This document shows, in pieces, positions 21,251 to 32,000 of a stretch of 64,000 nucleotides of DNA. Numbering within the stretch: the first letter of the stretch is position 1; each line of letters opens with the position of its first letter. Below the pieces are notes generated by a model. The model did not search any database and was not told the origin of the DNA. It saw only the letters and a program-made list of their open reading frames with translations. Position numbers and translations under genes: made by a program. Origin of the DNA: Rebecca billardiae RCC1528 (taxonomy: Eukaryota; Haptophyta); assembly GCA_965240325.2 (NCBI GenBank), contig OZ251235.1, forward strand, positions 744,001 through 808,000, written 5' to 3'.

Positions 21251-23236
21251 TCATCCGGCATCCTCGTCACCGTCGCCAGATGCTCCCGTTGGCGTTGGTG
21301 CGCTGCCATCATCACCGGCAGCCGGCTCTGGCTCAGCGGCTGCTTGCGAGGTGGCATCGCCACCGACAGTGGCGGGACTCGGCTGCGGCTGCGCCGAGGC
21401 AGTGGGCTCCACCGGGTCGGCGACGGCCTGCGTCGTGTCCTGCGCCGCGTCCGCCACGACCTCGTCCTCATCGTCACTGATGCCGTCGTCGTCGTCGTCA
21501 TCGTCGTCGTCACCACCCCGGCTGCCGGGCGAGGCATGACGGCGCATCACGTCGCTCATCTCCGACTCGGGCGCGTAGATCGGCCGCAGGCTGCGCACGA
21601 CCGACTTCCACAGGAGCGTCGGGCGATGTGAGCCGGGGGCGCCGCCGGACGCCTCCGCCTCAAAGGCATCGGCCGCCATCGCGTGGCACATGCCCCACGA
21701 GACACGAGCGATCTCCCCGAGGAGCTGCGTGCGGGACCAACGCGCGTCGCCCCTGCAGCCCACACGCCGCGCGAGGAGGGCCGGGGGCGCGACAGGCGCA
21801 CTCGTCACGCGCGCGCGTGCCCCCCGGCGCGCGGGCGGTGACGGCATCGCGCCCCGTGCAACACAGGGCCGACGGCAGTCGGCGGCGGGAGCGTGGGCGC
21901 GCGGCCGCACCAGAAGACGTGGACGGCACGGTCGCCGCCGTCGCACGCGGCCGAGTCTGCGCGCGCGAGGGCGGCAACGTCAGCGAGCTCGCCCACGCGC
22001 CACACGCCTGCACGGAGGCGGGCACCACGGCACGGGGAGGGAGGCGCGGGGGGATGATTTGGCCGTTTTGCGGCGGCGAGCGCAGCGCAAGCGCATGGGC
22101 GCGCCCGAGGTTGGGACGATGACCGCAGGGCCCACGCGCGGTGCGCACTCGCGCGCGCGCACGCAAGTATGGGGGCATGCGAGGAGCGCGCGCGCACCGC
22201 CGTGTGCGCCGCAGCGGCGCGTCGCCTCGATGAGCGCGGGCGGCAGCGCCCCCTCCTCCGCGTGCAGGAGCGTCATCCCGGTCGGGTGGATCTGGTGGCA
22301 CGGCCCGCCGATGAAGTGAGTCACGACCAAACTGCATGCCTCGGGATCGGCGATGCGATCGGCTTCGGCGCCCGCGGGGGCGGGCGCGTCGCCGTCGAGT
22401 ACGCGCTCAAGGTCGTCGTCGTCCGCATCCGACTCGCCCATGCTGCTGTCCTCCTCGCCCTCGCTGTCGTCCGCCTCCTCCGCACCGCCCTCACCGCCGC
22501 CCTCGGCGCGCTCGGAGCCAGCGCGCGCGGCGCCCGTCCTCTCAGTGCCATCGCCCCCAGCGCGGTGCGGGCTCGCGCGGGCGTTGGCAGGTGCGGGCGC
22601 AGCCGCGGGCGCGGCGGCGGCGCGGCGGCGCGGCGGGCCCAGCAGCTGCATCGCGTGCAGGCGCAGCACCGCCGGCAGCCGCTCGGCCGGAATCGGCCGC
22701 GTGAGGTTGACGGCCACGATGCAGTCCTCGCCGTCGGAAGCCTCGCCCTCCTCGACCTCCGTGATGATGTACACGCCGCGGATCCAGTGGGACAGCGAGC
22801 TGGTCTGCTGGCGCAGCACGCTCGAGCGCTGCACGCTCGCCATCATCCGCGACGTGCGCGGCTCGCACACGATCAGGCAGCCCACGTCGAGCAGCGCGGC
22901 CAGCTCCGGCCCGGTGAACGATGCCATCAGCTCCCGGCGCGAGGGCGGCGGCGGGTCGAACTCCTCGCGGCACACGCTGCACACGCGCTGCCGGACGTCG
23001 TCCTCGTAGAACGCTGGGTGTGTCGGCTGCGTAACGAGCACGGAGCGCTGCCACTTGCGCAGGCAGTCACGGTGGACGTACCTCTGGCCGCCGCGGCATG
23101 CGCACGGCGCGATCAGGTCGCGCTCGTCGTCGCCGGAGAGGCAGTAGCGGCACATACGCTCGTCGTCGTGCGAGCCTTCATCGGCGTCACGACTGCGCTC
23201 CGCCTGGACCGGGGGCGGCTCCTGCTCGGCGGGCAT
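21251..23236 (-). CDS. RING-CH (MARCH-type) E3 ubiquitin ligase
   Basis: At least two exons: 23236 to about 22198, and about 21752 to 21251. The donor at 22198/22197 (GTGCGC) and the acceptor near 21753 do not agree in phase as simply read, so the junction is uncertain. The ATG at 23236 gives MPAEQEPPP. Residues about 28-95 carry a RING-CH finger: CRYC, then CACRGGQRYVHRDCLRKW (the C-x-C, H-x2-C and following W of the RINGv class), then CSVC. RING-CH ligases transfer ubiquitin from an E2 to substrates and most are membrane proteins; I see no transmembrane pair here, so it may be soluble. Residues after the finger include a conserved-looking domain (VGCLIVCEPRTSRMM, HWIRGVYIITEVE). The middle and tail are acidic low-complexity, with a nine-Asp run. 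Start, finger and stop are secure; intron ends are not. Confidence 0.78.
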
Positions 23237-23560
23237 GGCACGTCGCCGGTCCGCAGTGTGGTACGTCGACGAGGACGGCGGTCCACCTTGGGCTGCGGGC
23301 GTCGGCGTCCACGCAGCGTGCCGGCCGGAGCTGCCTGGCAAGGCCTCGACCAAGCCTCGACTGTCATTTGATTGGTCCACGCGCGCGCGCGAGATTGTGC
23401 TGCTCGTTCGACCCCCATAATCATCGCAGGCATACTGGCCATTTCCACCGGTTCATGCGATTACACGACCAACTTTGGGAGTTGCGCCCTCTTCCGCTCG
23501 TGCAACTCGAATCGACGCCCGCGGTCGACTGGTCGACGCGCGGCCGGCTGCGAGAGTGCG
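23237..23560. promoter_or_regulatory. Divergent promoter region of RING-CH and DUF1769 genes
   Basis: 324 bp between two divergent starts. It contains an ATTGG box (about 23371) that could serve as a CCAAT element. No TATA box is evident. Confidence 0.4.
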
Positions 23561-25080
23561 ATGCTCGTCCCTCTCGAGCACGTGCTCCTCCTGGCGCAGA
23601 TTATCATCGGCCTTCGCCTCATCTACAGCCTGAAGGCGTGGCTGGGCCGGTTGGAACAGGAGGCCGCTGCGCGGCTTGGTGACTACCCGAGCAAGCCTGG
23701 CAGCCGGCAATGGGTGAACGGCACGATCAACGGCGCGGGCGGGGCGGCGGACACGGAGTCGATCTCCATCGGTGATGAGTCTGCGCGCAACGACATCAAC
23801 GAGCTGGACATGGCCGGCCACCCGGGGCCCGCGCACGAGTGGCGCACGCGGCCGGTGATGCTGCGGATCGCGTCGGGCGTGCAGGAGGGCCAGCAGGTGG
23901 AGTTCAACCACCCGGACTCGGTGTTCGACGTGGAGACCGAGCTGTTCGTGGGCAAGATGTACTTCCGCCTGCGCGGCTGCGCGAACGAGCCAAAGGACTA
24001 CTTCTTCGGCAAACAGCGCCGGTTGTCGGCGGTGGTGCAGGGGCGGTTCAAGCAGCCGCTCGTGATGGGTGAGTGCTACACCGGGTACGAGTTCATGAAG
24101 CCGTTCCAGAACGTGCCCGCGCCGTTCCTGATCCGCGCGGGGCTGCACTTCATCCGCACCCTCGCGCCCACGCTCATCGAGGACATCCTCGGCGAGCACC
24201 CCTACTTCCTCAACCCGCTCTGCCAGACCATCCAGGTGCGGCCGCCCCGCACGCGGCCGGCCTGCGCCGAGCGGGCGCGCGGCGGGGCGCGGCGAGAGAG
24301 CGCGCGCGCCGGGGGAGAGCGCCGCGGCGTCACGCAGAGTGCCCCGAGGGGGCTGGTGGGTGTGGCCTTCTGGCGGGGGCGTGAGGCCAAGAGCGCGTGC
24401 GGCCTGCTCTTGGCTCATCCTGCCATCTGCCTGCCGCCCCCGCGCGCGTGCGCGTTGCGCGCGCAGGTCTTGCACGTGGCCGAGCCGGGCTCCGAGCCGC
24501 CGATCACGGAGGTGCTCGTGGAGAATAACGCAAAGCTCGGCGGCATCTTCTCCGAGAGGAAAGTAGACCGCATCAAGCGCAAGAACTACTTTGCGCACGA
24601 GAGCAACGGTGCGCGCGCCCGCGCGACGCCAGCTGCAGACGGCGTGCGCGTGCGCGCTCACCGTGCGTTGCGTGGCACCCGGCGCGCCGCTCGACGGCGT
24701 TTTTCGCGGGCAGGCGCGAAGCACTCGTTCGATCCCGACCTTGTCTACACGATGGAATTCTACGAGGACAAATTCGACCCCGCGTATTTCGACCTGATGC
24801 TCATCGGGCTGCGGTGCGCAGCGCGCCGTGCGCTCGCGCCGCCACATTGCCGGGCTGGACGGTCCGCACTGACGCGCACCGCTTGCGCTTGCGCCGCGCC
24901 CGCCGCCCATCACGCAGCCTCAATCTGTACCGCTTCCTCGGCTGCCAGCCCCTGCAGATCATGGGGAAGCACGGGCGCACGCCGCACTCGGGCGACTACC
25001 TCTTCAACGTGGAGATGTGGCACGAGTCACTCATCGGCCCGTGGACACCGCAGCGCACCGCGTCGTTCGTGTGCTTGTGA
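23561..25080 (+). CDS. DUF1769-family membrane-anchored protein
   Basis: Four exons by phase: 23561-24235, 24467-24608, 24714-24813 and 24918-25080, giving 359 aa. Introns begin GTGCG and end CAG. The N-terminus has a hydrophobic anchor (HVLLLAQIIIGLRLIYSL, about 7-24). Residues about 100-230 follow the DUF1769 pattern found in fungi and algae: LRIASGVQEG near the start, FVGKMYFRLRG, YFFGKQRR followed by QGRFKQPL, then PTLIEDILGEHPYFLNPL. The C-terminal half has LVYTMEFYEDKFDPAYFDL and CQPLQIMGK, also in family order. The function of this family is not established. Exon 3 is only 100 bp. The call is family-level. Confidence 0.82.
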
Positions 25081-26494
25081 GCTCTCGAGAGGTGTCTCAC
25101 TCAGGCGTGGCTCGTGCGGCGTGCCACTACGGCGGTCTACGCGTGGCAGCGGCACTAGCCTGCCGCGAGTGGCTGCCGCAGCGTAAGCATTGCCACAGCC
25201 CCAGAGGCCAGACGGCAGTGCGCGCCTCCGACTCTTAGTCAGTCAGCCACCGCGCCCGGGGCACGGTGACGACCGCGTGACGGGCGGCGTCCGCCGCGTA
25301 CGGGCGTACGGCGACCGGCGGCGGCGGGCGCGGCGGCGCGATCGCATTTCGTCGCGGCATTATTAGTTAGTAGTCTTAGTAGTCTGATATAGAGAGAGAG
25401 ACTACGACCTCACCCTCATCCAAGTGCTCCGGAACTGGAACTAGAGACTAGAGTGCGGAAGGCGCTCCGGGCCGCACAGCCGGGCATATAGCATAAGCAG
25501 TGCCATCGCCGCCGCGTGCCCCAGCCCCAGGGCCAGGCCGAGCCCGAGGCGGTGCTCCATCCCGGCCCTGCTCCCTCAGAGGGGCAGGGTTGCGGGTGGC
25601 GCACTGCCTGCATGACCTGGTTGGAAGGCGCGGACGCATTCTATGTGTCTGCTGCACTCTGAGCCTGACGCTTGCCCGTTGTGACATATACCACGTCATT
25701 ATATATATATATATATATATATATCCGTGTGACTATAATCACTACTATAACTGATGAAAACACGATATGACTAACGAGAGAGTAACGGACACGGTTCTGA
25801 CTCAGACGCCCGACTTCATCACCCGACTTCATCACCCGCTGCCGCAGCCCCGAGGGCTGCAGAGTGCAGGCGAGGGTGCAGTGAGGGCGTGAGGCAGCCA
25901 TAAATAATGCCAAAGTTGAATGATTGATGAGCGGCTGCTAAGCGGCGAGCCTGATGCTGCGGACGGGCGCGGAGCCCTACCCGAGGTCCCGAGTAGTAGT
26001 TAGTTACTTGTGTAACGGAGTAGCTAGTTGGATGACGGAATACGGTGGCAGCGCGTACAGTCACAGACTCTCAGAACGTGAGTGACCATCTGACAGACTC
26101 TCCGTCCGAGACAGACATATTGCCTATAGCTTGACGATACGTATAATGTTCATACTGATTCACTCATACTGATAATATTCGTATGGCACTCAGACGTATC
26201 AGCAGCATTGCGATGACACGGATTATATAATAATCATTTCAAAGTTGGGCGACTCACGCCGCAGCACCGGCGCCACCAGCCGCGGCGGCCGCCTGCCACC
26301 GGGCCCCTGCCACCGCTGAATCCGCTGATCACAAAATTGTCGTCCGTACATGCACAGTGCTGGCAGCCGCCGGTGCAGCAGCGGCCAAGCACTACCGACG
26401 GCCGCACCGGGCCATGGCCTCACGCCACGATCGCTGTAGCGGCCCTGCGCCACCGTGCACCGAGCGCGTGGCGCCACGGCCGCGGCAGCGGCGC
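25081..26494. other. Gene-free stretch between convergent genes
   Basis: About 1.4 kb at the meeting of two 3' ends. Holds an (AT)n run of about 27 bp at 25698-25724, a 13-bp tandem duplication (CGACTTCATCACC at 25811 and 25824), and AT-richer DNA from 25990 to 26240. The right ~230 bp are GC-rich 3' flank of the transporter gene. No gene is supported. Confidence 0.4.
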
Positions 26495-27830
26495 TCACTG
26501 CGGACTTTCGCCGTGTCCGTGCGAGGTCGACTGCGCTTGTGCCACCTTTGCGTATTGCGCGGTCGGCACGCGGGTCGTTTGTCTGTTGAGATCAGCCTGC
26601 TTCCGAGCCTCCGCGTAGTACGCGCCCCCAAGGATGGCCAAAAGGCAGCCGAGCACAGAAAATGGCGTCGCCTGCGGGCGCACACGGAGAGTCGCAGCGC
26701 ATCCTGGCACGCGTCAGACAGGCGGCCGCCGCCGCGGCAAGGGCCGGACGAGCAGCGCGCTCGGGGCAGGCGCGCGCGCGCGCGCACCACGTCGCCGAAC
26801 ATGAGGACGCCGAAGAGGATGACCGCGAACTTGTTCACATTCGTGATCACCATGAACGTGGTCGCCGCCACCATGTGCTGCAGCCGGATCCCCGCGTACG
26901 AGATCGCGAGGCCGTTGAGGCACGAGAGGACGAGGAACACCGCGCCGTTCAGCCTGAGCGAGTGGAACGCGGTGCGCCACTCGGTGTGCTCGCCCCAGAC
27001 GAAGGCGAGCACGAGGCACGGGAGCATGCCGACGGCGTTGTTCAGGAGCATCATCATCGGCTTGCTCAGGTCGACCTGCACCCCGCGCGTGCACGGCATG
27101 GGCGAGCTGTCAGCGCGCCCCACGCGCCCCACACGGCCAATGGCGCGCGCGCGGCGCGGCCTCGGCCGGCGCGGCGGCGCGCACCGGATTGTTCGCCATC
27201 AGGTGGCGCTGCATGATGCGCTCGAGGACGGCAAAGACCATGTTGACAAGGATCGCGCAGATCCCGCCGAACGAGAAGCTCAGATCGTTCGCCTCGTACA
27301 TGCACACGCCGCCCACGATCGTGAGCAGAGAGAGCCACGTGTGCGTCGACATCACAAACGGGATTCGGAACATCGACTCGATCACCATGGTGGCGATGGG
27401 CGCGACGTTGCGGCAGACGACGATCGCGCCGAGCGAGGCGAATTGCATCGCGATCATCGACGAGGCGAGCATCCCGACGAAGAGCAGAGGCACCGTCAGC
27501 CCCCACCGCTTGATGTCCTCCATCGAGCCCCAGCTGAGGAGCGACGGTGTGCACAGCAGCGACGCGACGGTGAAGGCCATCTGCACGGCAACAATCGTGA
27601 GTGGCAGCGGCAGGTTGACGACAGTGAGCTTGTTGAAAATCGACATCCCCGACGACGCCACCATGTACCCCGTGATGGTGAGGATCAAGTCTGCATTGCG
27701 CGACGCCGCGCGCGGGCGTTGTCATCATGCGGCGACGCGGCCGCGCGCGTGCGGCAGACGCCACAGCGAGCGCCGCCCGGGCGCGTGCGAGGCGGGCAAG
27801 CACACCTGTATTCCTGCGGACTTCCACCAT
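26495..27830 (-). CDS. Nucleotide-sugar / triose-phosphate-type transporter (DMT superfamily)
   Basis: Four exons by phase: 27830-27806, 27690-27185, 27075-26788 and 26671-26495, giving 331 aa. The first exon is only 25 nt and encodes MVEVRRNT plus one base. About ten hydrophobic helices are visible, the normal number and length for the TPT/NST group. Indicative motifs are the first-helix turn FNKLTVV (as in the GDP-mannose transporter/GONST type NK-x-x), ANNPVDLSK across the exon 2/3 junction, TTFMVITNVNKFAVILFG, and the last-helix LGCLLAILGG. These carriers exchange a nucleotide sugar for its monophosphate across Golgi, ER or plastid membranes. No targeting leader is present, so Golgi/ER is more likely. 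The tail is short and polar. The substrate cannot be read from sequence. Confidence 0.85.
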
Positions 27831-28127
27831 CTGCACACGCGTCGCTCGCGCGCTCAGCGCGCGCAGTCACGCTCCTCGATCGCCGCGCGAGCGCAGTTTG
27901 GGCTCGGCCGCAACGCCCGCTCGCCGGCCCCGCGTCTCGTCAGTTCCTTTGATCCGTCGCAAAAAAAGAGCAGGCGGAAAATCGCGATGTGAGCCTTGAA
28001 TATTGGATGAACGATGGCGGCCGGGCGCATTTTCCATGCGACGAGCTTTATTCGGGGAGCCGACGACCGCCGAGGAGGCACCGAGAGATCGCGAGGTTCT
28101 CGCGATCGGGGCACTGACTGACGGATC

Positions 28128-28800
28128 ATGCTGGCGCGGCTGGCTCTCAGGCGAGGTGTGCAGCCTCGTCGCTCGCACCACGCGAGCCCGCGCCGGCGGG
28201 GTGCCCTTCTCACGTCTCACGTCACGCGCGCACGCGCCGTGCTCCCCGCAGGTGTCTCGAGTGCGCTCGCTGGGCCTTCGCGCTCCCTGGCCACAGTGGA
28301 GGATGTGACGTGCGCGCACGGCGCCAGCGCGCATCCGCGTTGAATTGGCCCCGATCCGCCCCGGTTCGAGTCTCGCCAGCGTCGCTCACGCGCTCCCCGA
28401 GCCCTGCGCCGCGCGCTGCTTATGCACGCGCAGGGTTCGCTGCACTTTTATTAAGCCCAATGGCAAGCGCGTCACGGTGCCCGGGCGCGTGGGCTGGAGC
28501 CTGCTGAAGACAGCGCAGCACCACGACGTCGGCCTCGAGGGGTACATGGCGCACCCCTCCTGGTACGACGACTACGGCGACGGCCCCGCCACCAAGGCCG
28601 ACCACGTGATTGTCGCCAAGGAGTGGTACGGCAAAGTGAGCACGCCCGTCTTCCCAGAGGAGGCGGCGATGCTCGATACGATTCCGCACGCGACGGACAC
28701 CTCGCGGCTCGCGGCGGTAGTGAGCCTGACGAAAGAGCTCGACGGTATCACCGTCTACATCCCCCCGGGCAACGAGTCCTACGAGAGCTACAACTGGTGA
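28128..28800 (+). CDS. C1-FDX-like ferredoxin of mitochondrial complex I, without cluster ligands
   Basis: Three exons by phase: 28128-28155 (28 nt), 28252-28309 and 28434-28800, giving 150 aa. The first ~25 residues (MLARLALRRG, then SRSLAT) look like a mitochondrial presequence. The body keeps the adrenodoxin-type fold: a first strand V-R-C-T-F-I-K-P-N-G-K, G-W-S-L-L-K in the first helix, PEEAAMLDTI in the place of the family's E-E-x-x-M-L helix, then SRLAAVVSLTKELDG and ITVYIPP in place of R-L-(S/A)-C-Q-I and V-x-V-P. All four cysteines that hold the 2Fe-2S cluster are missing; the only Cys is at residue 32. Plant and algal complex I contains such an atypical ferredoxin (C1-FDX) in the bridge domain between the matrix arm and gamma carbonic anhydrases. 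Assignment to it is an inference from fold plus ligand loss. Confidence 0.78.
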
Positions 28801-29643
28801 GGAGCACTGGCGGTGCCACCGAGGCGCCGCGCTCAGACGTTGGCGACTGTGTCTCCGGCCTCCGGGCTGCGTGGTCACGAGCAACCGACTTTTGCGGGCG
28901 ATGCTCGAAAGATGCGATCGTGCGCGGACCAGCGCCACCCAGCATTCGACGGCCTCGTCGGATCGGTCTCGCAGCTGCCGGCGGGCCGCTCGTCCCGTGA
29001 TGGGGCTTGGCAGTGGGCCGCACAGCGCAGCGGACTGTTACGATTACGTCTTACGGTGAATCGTGAACGAGTCGAGCGCCGGGCCCGCGAGGCCGAGCCG
29101 TCAGCCGACTTGGCCGAAGCGGCCCGTCGTGACCTGATGACGCAGGCTTCCGAAAATTATGAATGAGTGTCACTCATACATATACATTGAGAATGTAGTC
29201 ACTGACTGATCTGCTGCTGACATAACTGATGAGTCTGCTCATAGTCATATTGATATAGCCATGCGCCCGAGACACCAGGCACCAGCCACCTGCGGTCCTG
29301 AGTCACCGGTAACCAATCGTCCTTGAGAATGGTGAATGGACGGCTGGACGCGGACGCAGTTTCACACTTCGAGTGACTGTGTGATACGTGAGTGTCACGC
29401 GGCACGTGTCCGCCGCTCCGCCGAGCCCATGCGCGTCCCGCCGGCGAGGAGGTGCCCGTGCGGGCGTGGGCAGCCGCCCTTGAGCTTGCAGGTCGCGTGC
29501 CCTTGCGCGAGCAGCCTCCAAGTCGCGCGCCCGCGCCGCCCACGACCATGATCGATCATGATGTCGCCGCCGGGCGGCGATGCCGGGCAAGTTGGGCCAT
29601 GCCAGATCCGGCACAGCCCTCTGCCGACGACCTGCGGCACAGC
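28801..29643. other. Gene-free stretch between convergent genes
   Basis: About 840 bp between the ferredoxin stop and the PSMA1 stop. The part at 29155-29300 is AT-richer. No coding or RNA gene is recognised. Confidence 0.4.
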
Positions 29644-30525
29644 TCAGTCCTGCATCGCCTCGGCGGCCGGGGCGCCGCCCCCATCCGCCTGCCCGATCAT
29701 GTCGAGGTACGGCTGCACGGCCTCATCCTCCAGCAGCGTGAAGTCCGTGTCCGCGCTCGCAAAGCCCAGCGAGACGTTGCTGCTGCTGAGCTCCGTGCCT
29801 GAGGGCAGCGTCTCGCGCAGGGAGAGCAGCGCGTGCACGATGAGCTCGTCGAGCGGGAGGTCGGAGAAGGACTCGAACCTGCGCTCGAGGTACGTGCGCG
29901 CAGCTTGCGATCGCGCTCCTGCGCGCCAGAGCGCGCGCGCGCACCCGCGTGGGTGCGTCAGCGAGGCGTGCGCGCGCGGGTGGGACACGCGTGCCGCACT
30001 GCGCAGCCGGCAGGCGCGCGCGCGCGAGCGCGCGCGCGCACCGATGGCGAACGCGTGGTACTCCCAGAAGTTGCCGGATGGGCACGTCTGAAAGATGTGC
30101 GGCCCCGTCTGGTCGTGCCCGGCGACGAGCAGCCCCACGCCGTACGGCCTATGCCCCGCGCGCTGCGTGCCCAGCTGCGACTTGTCCGCAACCTGCGCCA
30201 CCAGCCGGCCGACTTGCAGCGGCCCGTCGTACATGTAGCGGTAGTTCATGCACTCGGAGCGCATGTACTTGGCCAAGACGCGCCCATCGGGCACGAGCCC
30301 CGCGATCGCGATCCCCATGTGGTCGTCGAGCTTGAAGATCTTCTTCTGGTACGACGAGAGCTCATTGGACGACTTCTTGATCGACGCGATCAGCGCGTGC
30401 GTCTTCGAGCGGAGCCCGACGGCGGCGCTGCCCTGCTTGACGGCTTCCATCGCGTACTCGATCTGGTGGATGCGCCCCGCGGGCGACCACGTGATGCAAT
30501 CTGTGTCGTACTGGTTGCGGAACAT
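29644..30525 (-). CDS. PSMA1: 20S proteasome subunit alpha type-1 (alpha6)
   Basis: Two exons: 30525-30042 and 29918-29644, giving 252 aa. This subunit is part of the alpha ring that gates the 20S core. The start MFRNQYDTD is the diagnostic N-terminus of alpha6, followed by [20 protein letters not shown] (the shared alpha-subunit signature). Later landmarks are [23 protein letters not shown] and, across the intron, the joined [15 protein letters not shown], which matches the animal protein almost residue for residue and fixes the junction (donor GTGCGC, phase 1). LRETLP and NVSLG follow. The length is usual for the family and it ends in an acidic, Ala/Gly-rich tail. Very secure. Confidence 0.97.
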   Translation of the reverse strand: MFRNQYDTDCITWSPAGRIHQIEYAMEAVKQGSAAVGLRSKTHALIASIKKSSNELSSYQKKIFKLDDHMGIAIAGLVPDGRVLAKYMRSECMNYRYMYDGPLQVGRLVAQVADKSQLGTQRAGHRPYGVGLLVAGHDQTGPHIFQTCPSGNFWEYHAFAIGARARSRARACRLRSAARVSHPRAHASLTHPRGCARALWRAGARSQAARTYLERRFESFSDLPLDELIVHALLSLRETLPSGTELSSSNVSLGFASADTDFTLLEDEAVQPYLDMIGQADGGGAPAAEAMQD

Positions 30526-30715
30526 GGCGGCTGCCTGCGCGCGCTGTCTCGCACGAGCAGCGGCGGCGCGCGGCTGGCGAGCGAGCGCCTTGTGCTCCGG
30601 TCCTGCAGCAGCAGGACTTTCGATCATTGTTTTTCGTCTGAGGCGCAGAAAAAGACGAAGGCTGATTGACCGGAGAAATAAATGCTGGGAACTTCGCAAG
30701 ATGGCGCCAGCCAAT

Positions 30716-30776
30716 CAGCCATGCGAGTTGCGACTACGCGTATCCATTACGCGTAGACGGCGTAGTCGCATGGCTG
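30716..30776. repeat. 61-bp imperfect hairpin upstream of PSMA1
   Basis: CAGCCATGCGA at the left is matched inverted by TCGCATGGCTG at the right end, and CTACGCGTA near the centre by TACGCGTAG. The arms are interrupted by small mismatches and the loop is about 5 bp. It lies about 190 bp upstream of the PSMA1 start, just right of a CCAAT box (30709-30713). Confidence 0.75.
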
Positions 30777-31510
30777 ACGCTTGCTGCGTGGCAAGGCGTG
30801 GCGCGGATTCTGCCGCCCGTCGCACGCAGGTGGACCGAAGGTGCACTGCTCGACCCGACCGGCCGCTCGCCCGTCTACTTGCTGCGCAATTGCGAGGCGG
30901 CCGCCTTCCTCCGCACGCGACCAGCTCCAGGCAGCCCAGCGGCGGCGGCTTGGCGTCCGTGGCGTGCGTATGTGGCTGCGCTGTACCGCCGCGAGGCCGT
31001 GGGTGTCGTCGACATGCGCGCGTTTTGCGTCTTCTTCGGCCTCGCACTCGCCTGGCCGCCTGCGAAGATCGCCCGCCGCCGGCACCGATCACATGCGGCA
31101 CGTACAAGCTGACGGCCAAGCGGCACACTCCCAAAGTCACGCACCTGCGCCGTGCTCCTGCGCACGGCGGAGCCGCCACCGCCTCTGCGTGCGGCCGCGG
31201 CGCCGCTCCTCTGGCCGCGAGTGCCCTTCCTCGAGGTGTCCCGCGAGCGCGTGCGCGCCTTCCTCGAGGGCATCGGCTTTGGCTGCTGGCTCGACCCGCC
31301 ACCGGGCAGCGGAGTGTTCATGAACGTACGAAAAGCGAAGGCGGGCTTGACTTGCGCCTCACGCACTCGGCTTTTGGGTGGTGCGCTCGCGACGTCGGCG
31401 TTGTCGGGGCGGTCGAGCCGGCTGGCACAGGGAGGCCGTCGAAGTCGACGAGCGTTCTCTCGCGCGACGCGGCCACGGGCGTTCGGATGGTCCAGCCAGC
31501 ACTCGAGTGA
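30777..31510 (+). pseudogene. Unrecognised coding-like region, frameshifted or spliced
   Basis: On the plus strand, one frame (about 30770-31110) reads as plausible protein (PVYLLRNCEAAAFL, ALYRREAVGVVDMRAFCVFF), another frame continues at about 31155-31335 (RVRAFLEGIGFGCWLDPPPG, then VFMNV), and a third from about 31335 to the stop at 31510 (GGLDLRLTHSAFGWCARDV). The last switch falls in a run of four A (31330-31334) where no intron fits, so a one-base frameshift is likely. I do not recognise the family. It may be a real gene with an unseen intron and one sequencing error, or a decaying gene. Confidence 0.3.
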
Positions 31511-32000
31511 CTCGTCCCAGCGCTGCGGCGTCAGCGTGTCGTGCGCCTCGTGGCTGTCGACTCGTGCGGTCCGCGTCGGCAGCGGCCGGCTCTGTCACAG
31601 GGACATGCACTGCTCCATGATCGTCCAGCTACTGCTAGTATACTCTAGTAGTAGCATGTACGTATCACATCTGACTATATGTAGTCTAGCAGTCGTCGTA
31701 GTCGTCGAGCCTAGCTGAGTGATGACGACTGACGACCCGCGTGCCGTGGGCTGCACTACAAATAATCCCGCACTCAGACTGGATGAGTGGTCGCGGGCTG
31801 CAAGCCGGCTGGACGATCGGGGACTGAGCGCGCGCTCGATCGTGCCCGCACCGGCGCTCAGAGCCCCACGGCTTCGCGCGTGCACATGCAAGTTCCCCAT
31901 GCGTATCCCCCCCTGCCCCCCCCTCCCTCCGCCTCGTGGCCGCCGGCTGCACGGCCGCGAGGCGAGATGCGCCGCCTGCGGCACCCGCCCCGCGCCGCCC
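31511..32000. other. Gene-free spacer downstream of DNMT5-like gene
   Basis: About 490 bp. Less GC-rich around 31610-31720, with CTAGTA/TAGTAG short motifs. It holds the 3' flank of the methyltransferase gene. No gene is supported. Confidence 0.4.

Noticed and set aside
28354-28382. GGTTCGAGTC, resembling the T-loop of a transfer RNA.
   Set aside because: No acceptor, D or anticodon stems can be built around it, and it lies inside the second intron of the ferredoxin gene.
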